A DNA stretch of 11,125 nucleotides from Oscillospiraceae bacterium (GTDB lineage: Bacteria > Bacillota > Clostridia > Oscillospirales > Oscillospiraceae), in assembly GCA_029009035.1 (NCBI GenBank), contig JAQXJQ010000153.1, positions 1 through 11,125 of the forward strand, written 5' to 3'. Shown here in pieces: positions 1 through 5,015 of this stretch. Both the position numbers and the translations under genes were made by a program. Under the pieces are notes generated by a model. The model searched no databases, was not told the DNA's origin, and saw nothing but the letters and a program-made list of their open reading frames with translations. How positions within the stretch are numbered: the stretch's first letter is position 1; each line of letters starts with the position of its first letter.

Positions 1-22
1 GCATATTTTCTTAACGCTGCGG
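1..22. repeat. 22-bp direct repeat, copy 1
   Basis: This sequence (beginning GCATATTTTC and ending CGCTGCGG) recurs exactly at 445-466. In the second copy it is the right arm and flank of a perfect 10-bp hairpin. The first copy starts at the window edge, so its left hairpin arm, if present, would lie outside. Confidence 0.85.
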
Positions 23-60
23 TGACCTGGCCTCCGGGCTGATTTCATGGAAAAACGAAG

Positions 61-94
61 GGGCTGTTGCAGAGTATTCCTTCTGCAGCAGCCC
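61..94. terminator. Terminator-like hairpin
   Basis: The arms GGGCTGTTGCAGA (61-73) and TCTGCAGCAGCCC (82-94) pair over 13 positions with one G-T wobble and an 8-nt loop. A T-rich run (TTTCTGTTTG) follows on the plus strand, and the A-rich run before it would be a T-rich tail on the minus strand. It could therefore stop transcription in either direction. No gene ends right next to it inside the window; a plus-strand gene to the left would be the natural client. Confidence 0.6.
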
Positions 95-113
95 TTTCTG
101 TTTGTCTCCGACG

Positions 114-172
114 GGTGACTTTCTGCCCGACCAGAAAGTCACCAAAGAGTCGCATAAGGGCTGCCGCCCTTA
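114..172. repeat. Double-hairpin intergenic repeat
   Basis: Two perfect hairpins follow each other. The first has arms GGTGACTTTCTG (114-125) and CAGAAAGTCACC (132-143) around a 6-nt loop. The second has arms TAAGGGC (155-161) and GCCCTTA (166-172) around TGCC. The linker between them reads AAAGAGTCGCA. Repeats built as a GTGACTTTCTG stem, then CAAAG..., then a GC stem followed by AAGAAACCC are, from memory, scattered between genes in many bacterial genomes. Assignment to such a family is recollection and was not searched. Confidence 0.6.
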
Positions 173-329
173 AGAAACCCGCTTTTCACACTTCGGTTTC
201 AGCAACCATTACCGGCGCACGAAACCGGATACAACGGCCGCTTCGTATCTGCTGCCGCACAGCTCGGTGACAAGGTTGCCCAGCGTCCCAGGGTACCGCG
301 CCTGAGTTGAGGCGGGTTGGGGCCCGAAG

Positions 330-383
330 CCTCCCCTGTGTAAGGGGAGGTGTCTGCCCAAAGGGCAGACGGAGGGGTTGTTT
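330..383. repeat. Palindromic intergenic repeat (CCTCCCCT type)
   Basis: Hairpin one has arms CCTCCCCT (330-337) and AGGGGAGG (343-350) around GTGTA. It is followed almost at once by hairpin two, GTCTGCCC (352-359) and GGGCAGAC (363-370) around AAA, then GGAGGGGTTGTTTT. The GGAGGGG after hairpin two could also pair with the CCTCCCC of hairpin one, giving an alternative fold. Elements of this plan (CCTCCC, GTGTAA, GGGAGG, a variable stem, then GGAGGGRTTGTT) are, as I recall, abundant between genes in Faecalibacterium and related Oscillospiraceae. This is the best taxonomic clue in the non-coding DNA. Confidence 0.7.
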
Positions 384-430
384 TACCCCACTGCCCTTTC
401 CTCGCGGCATAGCCGCTGCGGCCTACGCTA

Positions 431-466
431 AAAATATGCCACCGGCATATTTTCTTAACGCTGCGG
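431..466. repeat. Perfect hairpin joined to direct repeat copy 2
   Basis: The arms AAAATATGCC (431-440) and GGCATATTTT (444-453) form a perfect 10-bp stem with an ACC loop. The right arm runs into CTTAACGCTGCGG, and 445-466 is identical to 1-22. The octamer CGCTGCGG occurs just before the hairpin (414-421) and again after it (459-466). A shorter stem, GCGGC/GCCGC (404-416), precedes it. Confidence 0.8.
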
Positions 467-509
467 GGCTTTTGACTCACCCCACAATAACTGCCGCATC
501 AACGCAAGA

Positions 510-541
510 GCCCGTTGCAGAGCAATCATTCTGCAACGGGC
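510..541 (-). terminator. Terminator hairpin after the acetyltransferase gene
   Basis: A 12-bp perfect stem is formed by GCCCGTTGCAGA (510-521) and TCTGCAACGGGC (530-541) around an 8-nt loop. It starts 5 nt beyond the stop codon of the minus-strand acetyltransferase gene. The T tract is poor on the minus strand (CTCTTGCGTT) and better on the plus strand (CCTTTTCATTTT). It may therefore work in both directions or mainly against plus-strand transcription from the left. The core GTTGCAGAG-6 nt-TTCTGCA is shared with the hairpin at 61-94. Confidence 0.65.
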
Positions 542-546
542 CCTTT

Positions 547-1098
547 TCATTTTGCGGAGGCATTTTTTTGCTTGCTGTACTGTGCCCAGGTGATAAAGGT
601 GTTGTCTCTGGGGGCGTCCCGGAGGATGACCCGGGGGGACTCCTGTACCACGGTGGCGTTGTCGGGCACATCAAAGGCCACCACCGCGTTGGCGCCGATG
701 CGCACATTGTTCCCGATGGTCACATTGCCGATGATCTTGGCGCCTGCACCGATGTACACATGATCCCCGATGGTGGGGGCGCCCTGCCCCCGGCTGTCGG
801 GGAGGGTGTTGGCGCCGACGGTCACCTGATGGAAGATGGTGCAGCCGGTGCCGATCTTCGCGCCGTAGGAGATGAAAATGCCGCACAGACCATGGGGGGT
901 GACAAAGTGGTTGACCTCCTCAATGCAGGGGATGGTGGCGTTATTGCGGTCCAGAATTTTCTGCATGGAATGGGTATAGAATGGGAGGAGCGCTTTTTGG
1001 ATGGGGGTGGGACGGACGAGGATATCACGCAGGCGCCAAAACTTCTCCACCGGGTCAGGGGAGAAAAAGCGCTTGATTTTGCGCAGCAGCTTCCACAT
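547..1098 (-). CDS. Hexapeptide-repeat acetyltransferase (serine acetyltransferase-like)
   Basis: This 183-residue protein belongs to the left-handed beta-helix acyltransferase superfamily, which transfers acetyl groups from acetyl-CoA. The first 60 residues are helical and basic. From about residue 65 the hexapeptide repeats begin, with the CysE-like signature FHQVTVG (89-95). A GAPTIGDHVYIGAG stretch (107-120) and repeats up to about residue 143 follow. His90 is the likely catalytic-type residue of that motif. The protein is short compared with housekeeping CysE (about 220-270 residues) and lacks its full N-terminal domain. Many such short forms act in surface-polysaccharide O-acetylation rather than cysteine synthesis. 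The gene starts 14 nt after the stop of the acyltransferase-3 gene, with GAGG 9 nt before ATG, so the two are almost certainly co-transcribed. I favour sugar or glycan acetylation; serine acetylation remains possible. Confidence 0.85.
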   Translation of the reverse strand: MWKLLRKIKRFFSPDPVEKFWRLRDILVRPTPIQKALLPFYTHSMQKILDRNNATIPCIEEVNHFVTPHGLCGIFISYGAKIGTGCTIFHQVTVGANTLPDSRGQGAPTIGDHVYIGAGAKIIGNVTIGNNVRIGANAVVAFDVPDNATVVQESPRVILRDAPRDNTFITWAQYSKQKNASAK

Positions 1099-1112
1099 GG
1101 AGAGACCTCATT

Positions 1113-2180
1113 TCAGATCAGTTTTTTTACGCCGGGTATGAGCCGGAGCGCGGCGGTCACCGCCAGCGCGCAGAGGAATACGGCCACCTCAAAGATCACC
1201 ACGGCGAACATGGGATGCATCACGCCGCACAGGGCGGTGAACATGGGCCGCAGCCGGAGAATAAAGAAATCGGAGAGCAGGTAAATGCCCAAGGTGCACC
1301 GCCCCAGTGCGCGGATGGCGCGGGAGAGCGTCGGGCCGAAGGCGTGATGGGAGCAGAGATATCTGACCAGCACAAACAGACAGGCCGAGGGGAGCATGAT
1401 GGTGATGAAATAGCGGTTGTCCAAAAACAGATAGGAGGCGCCGCTCTCCACACGCAGGGCTTCATAATAGGTCATGCCCACATTGAAAGCGGTGCAAACC
1501 GCGAAAATGAGCGCAGCCCACAGAGCTTTGCGCCCGGTGACTGTGGAATACCGCTCCAGATAGGAGCCGAGGAAGAGCGCCCCAATGCTTCCGGTGAACA
1601 GCGGCAGCGCCAGATCGGCGGAAAAGCTGAGGTTCAGCCCCGTAAAGTGGGCGAGTATGGGGAGGGTGTTGAGGATGCAGAAGCAGACGATCAGGAGGTA
1701 GCGGTAATGGGTTCGGGTCATGTTTGCCGCCAGCAGCTGCAGGAAGGGAAGCATGAGCAGGACGCCGATATAGAGGTAGAGATACCAGTAGGCGTTGGTG
1801 ACCGGCCCGTGGATCACACCGCTCACCCAGACCTTGAGGGCGGGCAGGAACCCGCCTGCGGCCAGCATGCCGGGGTAGAGATACAGCAGGGCGAACGCCG
1901 CGAGAATGACGGCGTACCGCAGCGTGCGGGACAGGGCTTGGCGAAGGGTGTACCGCCTGGGCAGCAGAGTGACGCCGGAGACCATCAGAAAGAGGGGCAC
2001 CGCCACCTTGCTGCAGTAGAAATAGGTGACGGAGGCGAACCAGGTAAGGCTGCCCGGCTGTGCGGCCAAAAAGATGTGGGAGTTGGTGTGGTTGATGAGG
2101 ACGCAGAAGCAGGCGATGATACGCAGAAGCTCCGGATACAGCATCCGCTCACCTGTTTTCTGTTCGGACGGCTCAGCCAT
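1113..2180 (-). CDS. Acyltransferase 3 family membrane protein
   Basis: This is a polytopic membrane acyltransferase (acyltransferase-3/OafA-WecH type) of 355 residues with about ten hydrophobic segments spread over its whole length. The N-terminal pattern LYPELLRIIACFCVLINHTN (residues 14-33) carries the family's conserved histidine (His31), and VPLFLMVSGV (61-70) is the typical second motif. Family members usually move acetyl or other short acyl groups onto surface glycans or peptidoglycan precursors. The start at 2180 is preferred because AGGGGAGGTG sits just before it. An in-frame ATG 30 nt upstream (2210) has no such site and would begin near the expected transcription start. The gene is first in a two-gene unit with the hexapeptide acetyltransferase and is driven by the promoter at 2219-2247. 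Two acyltransferases from unrelated families side by side point to modification of one glycan, whose identity I cannot tell. Confidence 0.88.
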   Translation of the reverse strand: MAEPSEQKTGERMLYPELLRIIACFCVLINHTNSHIFLAAQPGSLTWFASVTYFYCSKVAVPLFLMVSGVTLLPRRYTLRQALSRTLRYAVILAAFALLYLYPGMLAAGGFLPALKVWVSGVIHGPVTNAYWYLYLYIGVLLMLPFLQLLAANMTRTHYRYLLIVCFCILNTLPILAHFTGLNLSFSADLALPLFTGSIGALFLGSYLERYSTVTGRKALWAALIFAVCTAFNVGMTYYEALRVESGASYLFLDNRYFITIMLPSACLFVLVRYLCSHHAFGPTLSRAIRALGRCTLGIYLLSDFFILRLRPMFTALCGVMHPMFAVVIFEVAVFLCALAVTAALRLIPGVKKLI

Positions 2181-2185
2181 GAATA

Positions 2186-2195
2186 CACCTCCCCT
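2186..2195 (-). promoter_or_regulatory. Ribosome binding site deciding the acyltransferase start
   Basis: On the minus strand AGGGGAGGTG lies 5 nt before the ATG at 2180. It supports that start over the upstream in-frame ATG at 2210. Confidence 0.8.
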
Positions 2196-2218
2196 TTGAC
2201 CGCGGTACATACGCGTCT

Positions 2219-2247
2219 ACTTTACCACAGACAGGGCGGATTTTCAA
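2219..2247 (-). promoter_or_regulatory. Sigma-A promoter of the acyltransferase operon
   Basis: On the minus strand TTGAAA (2242-2247) and TAAAGT (2219-2224) are separated by exactly 17 bp. Transcription would begin near 2212, giving a leader of about 30 nt that includes the AGGGGAGGTG site. Confidence 0.75.
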
Positions 2248-2264
2248 TGTGTATCCATTGTGCC

Positions 2265-2293
2265 GCGCAGGGAAATATGCGCTGCGCAGGGAA
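2265..2293. promoter_or_regulatory. Paired 10-bp direct repeats between divergent promoters
   Basis: GCGCAGGGAA occurs at 2265-2274 and again at 2284-2293, 19 bp apart start to start. The second copy overlaps an inverted repeat, TGCGC-T-GCGCA (2278-2288). The pair lies between the two -35 elements of the divergent promoters, where a shared regulator would bind. The operator role is inferred from position only. Confidence 0.4.
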
Positions 2294-2300
2294 GTTCGGC

Positions 2301-2329
2301 TTGCAATTTGGGGCGAGATATAGTAAAAT
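2301..2329 (+). promoter_or_regulatory. Sigma-A promoter of the aminotransferase gene
   Basis: TTGCAA (2301-2306) and TAAAAT (2324-2329) are separated by 17 bp. The predicted start near 2336 gives a leader of about 43 nt before the ATG at 2379. Confidence 0.75.
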
Positions 2330-2363
2330 AACTCAGTGATACTTTTTTGCTTTAATGCGTCAC

Positions 2364-2372
2364 AGGAGGAAG
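2364..2372 (+). promoter_or_regulatory. Ribosome binding site deciding the aminotransferase start
   Basis: AGGAGGAAG lies 6 nt before the ATG at 2379. An in-frame ATG at 2355 sits upstream of this site and has no such site of its own. Confidence 0.85.
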
Positions 2373-2378
2373 GATATC

Positions 2379-3584
2379 ATGGTCAACGAAGCCATGCGCA
2401 AGCTGGGTGCTCAGGGAAATCCCATGCGGGTGCTGTTTGAATACGGAAAGAAACGCGCCGCCGTCATCGGCGCGGAAAATGTGCTGGATTTTGCCCTGGG
2501 CAACCCCTCGGTGCCGCCACCGGCCCGGGTCAACGAGGTGATCCGGGAGGTTCTGGACGGTCCCCGGGCCGACTCCATCCACGCCTACACCAGCGCTGCC
2601 GGCGATCTGGATGTGCGCCGCACCCTGGCCAAGTCCCTCAACCGCCGGTTTGACGCCGCCTGCCGGGCGGAGGACCTGTTCCTCACCGCCGGCGCCGCTC
2701 CCGCCCTGTGCGCCTGTTTGAAGGGCCTGTGCTGTCCCGGGGACCAGTTCATCGTCATCGCCCCTTATTTTACCGAATACCGGGTGTTTGTCGAGGGCGC
2801 GGGGGGCGAGGTGCTGGAGGTCATGGCGGAGAAGGACACCTTCCTGCTGGACATTCCCGCCATTGAGGCGGCCCTCAACCCCCGGGTGAAGGGCGTGGTC
2901 ATCAACTCCCCCAACAACCCCAGCGGCGTGGTGTACCCCAGCGAAAACCTCATCGCCCTGGGCGACCTGCTGCGCCGCAAGAGTGCCTTCTTCGACCACC
3001 CCATCTATCTGATCTCCGACGAGCCCTACCGTGAGGTGGTCTATGACGGGGTGCAGGTGCCTTGGGTGCCCCACTACTATGAGAATACCCTGGTCTGCTA
3101 TTCCTACAGCAAGGCCATCTCTCTGCCCGGAGAGCGCATCGGCTATGTGCTGGTGCCCCCCGCCATGGACGATCACGATGTGGTCTATCAGGCGGTGGCG
3201 GGAGCGGGCCGCTGTACCGGCCATATCAATGCCCCCGCCCTGTTCCAGCAGGTGGCCGCCGCCTGTGACGGCATGGTCAGCGACCTCACCGCCTACACCA
3301 CCAACCGCAACCTGCTGTATGAAAACCTCACCGCCATGGGCTTTGAGTGCGTGAAGCCCAACGGCACCTTCTATCTGCTGATGAAGTCCCCGGAGCCGGA
3401 CGCCGCCGCCTTCAGCCGCAGGGCTATGGAGCTGGACCTCCTGTTTCCGGACACCGGCAGCTTTGCCTATCCCGGCTATGTGCGCATCGCCTACTGCGTG
3501 CCCACCAGGCGGGTGGAGATGTCTCTGCCCCGTTTCCGCAAGCTGGCGGAGATGTATGGGCTTACCCCCGCGGAGAACGGCTGA
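2379..3584 (+). CDS. PLP-dependent aminotransferase, class I/II
   Basis: This 401-residue fold-type I aminotransferase moves an amino group between an amino acid and a 2-oxo acid, using pyridoxal phosphate in the cytoplasm. All the hallmarks are visible. They are the Gly-rich phosphate-binding turn TAGAAPAL (103-110), the NSPNNPSG motif with Asn180 (176-183), Asp214 in ISDEPYRE, the Schiff-base lysine Lys245 in YSKAISLPGERIGY with phosphate-binding Arg253, and an RIAYCVP stretch near the C terminus whose Arg should bind the substrate carboxylate. Length fits the aspartate aminotransferase superfamily (about 390-400). The substrate cannot be fixed from sequence; aspartate, aromatic and alanine-type activities are all possible. 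The gene has its own promoter and terminator and is monocistronic. It is the only plus-strand gene here and is divergent from the acyltransferase operon. Confidence 0.93.
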   Translation: MVNEAMRKLGAQGNPMRVLFEYGKKRAAVIGAENVLDFALGNPSVPPPARVNEVIREVLDGPRADSIHAYTSAAGDLDVRRTLAKSLNRRFDAACRAEDLFLTAGAAPALCACLKGLCCPGDQFIVIAPYFTEYRVFVEGAGGEVLEVMAEKDTFLLDIPAIEAALNPRVKGVVINSPNNPSGVVYPSENLIALGDLLRRKSAFFDHPIYLISDEPYREVVYDGVQVPWVPHYYENTLVCYSYSKAISLPGERIGYVLVPPAMDDHDVVYQAVAGAGRCTGHINAPALFQQVAAACDGMVSDLTAYTTNRNLLYENLTAMGFECVKPNGTFYLLMKSPEPDAAAFSRRAMELDLLFPDTGSFAYPGYVRIAYCVPTRRVEMSLPRFRKLAEMYGLTPAENG

Positions 3585-3590
3585 CAAAAG

Positions 3591-3622
3591 ATCCCGCTGC
3601 AGATTTTGCTCTGCAGCGGGAT
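3591..3622. terminator. Bidirectional rho-independent terminator
   Basis: A perfect 13-bp stem, ATCCCGCTGCAGA (3591-3603) and TCTGCAGCGGGAT (3610-3622), encloses a TTTTGC loop. T-rich tails follow on both strands: TTTTCATATTTC on the plus side and CTTTTGTC on the minus side. It lies between the convergent ends of the aminotransferase gene (stop 3584) and the four-gene minus-strand operon (stop 3635), and probably serves both. Confidence 0.92.
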
Positions 3623-3634
3623 TTTCATATTTCT

Positions 3635-4051
3635 TTATTTCGTCTGTTTCTTTCTGAATACGAAGAAACGCTGGCCGCAGTAGTTGAGCAGGACGAACAG
3701 CCCCATGCCCACCAGCATGGCAGCGTTTTCCTGAATGCTTTGGCCAAAGCCGCGGAGCACCAGTTTGGCCAGAGGCTTTGCCACGCCGTAGGCCAGCAGG
3801 TAACACAGGGTGATGCTGAGCACAAAGCGGGGGAGGGTCTGGCCGGTGCGCCCCTTCTCCTGAAAGGTGAAGTGTTTGTTCAGCACATAGCTGAGGATGC
3901 TGCCGAACACATAGTTGGACGCGCTGGAGATCCAGTAGTTCAGGTGGAGCAGGTTGTAGAACACAAACATGATGGCGGTGCCGAACAGGGTGTTGGCCAC
4001 GCCCACCAGAATGAACTTCCAGAAGGTCTTGTCAAAAAATTTCTTCAGCAT
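3635..4051 (-). CDS. GtrA-like membrane protein
   Basis: This small 138-residue membrane protein of the GtrA family has four hydrophobic segments at about residues 11-31, 38-57, 76-96 and 111-128. Family marks include LVGVANT near the start, the LNKHFTF motif after the second segment (57-63) and NYCGQRFFVF near the C terminus (123-132). GtrA proteins act with a polyprenyl-phosphate glycosyltransferase and are thought to help flip the lipid-linked sugar across the membrane. This role is well supported only in a few systems. The start codon lies inside the end of the GtrB-like gene, with a 7-nt overlap (ATGCTGA), and AGAGGA sits a few bases upstream, so translation is probably coupled. It is the last gene of the operon and ends just before the bidirectional terminator. 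Confidence 0.92.
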   Translation of the reverse strand: MLKKFFDKTFWKFILVGVANTLFGTAIMFVFYNLLHLNYWISSASNYVFGSILSYVLNKHFTFQEKGRTGQTLPRFVLSITLCYLLAYGVAKPLAKLVLRGFGQSIQENAAMLVGMGLFVLLNYCGQRFFVFRKKQTK

Positions 4052-4989
4052 ACGGTGTCCTCTGTGCCGGGGTGCTGCGTGCCGCAGGTCTCGGCGATGA
4101 TATAGCGTGGGCGGCCCTTGATCTCCTCATAGATGCGGGCGATGTAAAATCCGATGATGCCCAGACTGAGCATAATGAGCCCGCAGCTGAAGAGGTTGAT
4201 GAGAATGACGGTGGTAAATCCCTCCAGAGCGGTGCCGGAGAACTTGCGCACCAGGGTCTGGATGCCCAGCACCACGGAAATGAGCAGGAAGATGGCGCCC
4301 ATCCAGCTCACCAGATGCATGGGAGCGGTGGAGAAAGAGGCGATGTTGCTCAGGGCGTAGCGCACGAGGGCGCGGGGGGACCACTTGGACTGACCGCTGA
4401 GGCGCTCCTGCACCTCGTAGGGCAGCTCGACGCGGCGGAAGCCCACCCAGTAGGACAGGGCGCGGAAAAACACATGGCGCTCGGGCATGGCGTTGAGGGC
4501 GTCCACCACCTTGCGGTCCAGCAGCTTGAAGTCGGAGGCTCCGGCCATGTTCAGCCCGGAGGCCTTGCTGATGAGGCGGTAAAACAGCCCCGCGGAAGCC
4601 CGGTAGACGCCGCTCTCCGTTCCCCGGTGGGCTTTGACCCCCTCCACCACCTCGTAGCCCTGTTCCCAAAGGCGGTACATCTCCACGATCTTCTCGGGAG
4701 GGTGCTGCAGGTCGCAGTCCATCACCACGCAGCAGTCCCCCTTTGCCTGCTCCAGACCGGCGAACATGGCGGCCTCCTTGCCGAAGTTCCGGCTGAAGCG
4801 CAGGCCGCTGACATGGCTGCTTTTTTGGGCCTCCCGTTCGATGGCGCTCCAGGTCCCGTCTTTGGAGCCGTCATCCACGAACAGGATGTGATAGGGGATC
4901 CCGGCCTGCTCCAGCACGGCGGAGACGCGCCGCGCGGCCTCAGAAATGACGGGTTCCTCGTTATAGGCGGGGAGAATGACACAGAGCAT
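4045..4989 (-). CDS. GtrB-like polyprenyl-phosphate glycosyltransferase (GT2)
   Basis: This 314-residue family 2 glycosyltransferase of the GtrB/dolichol-phosphate-sugar synthase type transfers a hexose, usually glucose, from a nucleotide sugar to undecaprenyl phosphate at the inner membrane face. The GT-A fold is clear. VILPAYNEE (4-12) begins the first strand, VDDGSKDGT (38-46) binds the nucleotide, and MDCDLQHPPE (90-99) carries the metal-binding DCD. QERLSGQSKW (194-203) is the family motif near the acceptor site. Two membrane segments follow at about 225-247 and 258-285, as in bacterial GtrB, then a short tail with KGRPRYII. The gene starts 26 nt after the GtrII-like gene and overlaps the GtrA-like gene. 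The ribosome binding site (AAAGG) is weak, which suits translation coupled to the upstream gene. Sugar identity cannot be read from sequence; glucose is the default from the family. Confidence 0.93.
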   Translation of the reverse strand: MLCVILPAYNEEPVISEAARRVSAVLEQAGIPYHILFVDDGSKDGTWSAIEREAQKSSHVSGLRFSRNFGKEAAMFAGLEQAKGDCCVVMDCDLQHPPEKIVEMYRLWEQGYEVVEGVKAHRGTESGVYRASAGLFYRLISKASGLNMAGASDFKLLDRKVVDALNAMPERHVFFRALSYWVGFRRVELPYEVQERLSGQSKWSPRALVRYALSNIASFSTAPMHLVSWMGAIFLLISVVLGIQTLVRKFSGTALEGFTTVILINLFSCGLIMLSLGIIGFYIARIYEEIKGRPRYIIAETCGTQHPGTEDTVC

Positions 4990-5015
4990 GGGATCACACC
5001 TTTCTGTGGGGAAGT

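Larger units (their letters stand above)
1..509. other. Gene-free, hairpin-rich intergenic stretch
   Basis: No credible coding region is visible here. The open frames present are short, lack a ribosome binding site, and have compositions driven by palindromes. The stretch instead holds at least six hairpins (61-94, 114-143, 155-172, 330-350, 352-370, 431-453) and two copies of a 22-bp direct repeat (1-22 and 445-466). It lies downstream of the minus-strand acetyltransferase gene, and the gene to its left is outside the window. It is best read as a cluster of intergenic repeat elements rather than a decayed gene, although a degraded remnant that I cannot recognise is not excluded. Confidence 0.7.

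Noticed and set aside
67..270. Small plus-strand gene of 67 codons in the left stretch
   Set aside because: It begins within a terminator-like hairpin and translates two further hairpins, with no ribosome binding site and no plausible protein features.
1..509. CRISPR array or tandem-repeat array
   Set aside because: The repeats are different palindromes, each occurring once or twice with uneven spacing. There is no regular repeat-spacer pattern and no cas gene.
307..1284. Plus-strand open frame of 325 codons at the left
   Set aside because: It starts in a palindromic repeat, runs antisense through the acetyltransferase gene into the acyltransferase gene, has no ribosome binding site and shows no recognisable protein motif.
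1215..2339. Plus-strand open frame of 374 codons opposite the acyltransferase
   Set aside because: It is antisense to a clear membrane protein, charged and low-complexity, and extends through both divergent promoters.
2352..3806. Minus-strand open frame of 484 codons opposite the aminotransferase
   Set aside because: The plus-strand aminotransferase has all of its catalytic motifs, a promoter and a ribosome binding site. The minus frame is His/Gly/Val-rich shadow sequence that also crosses the terminator.
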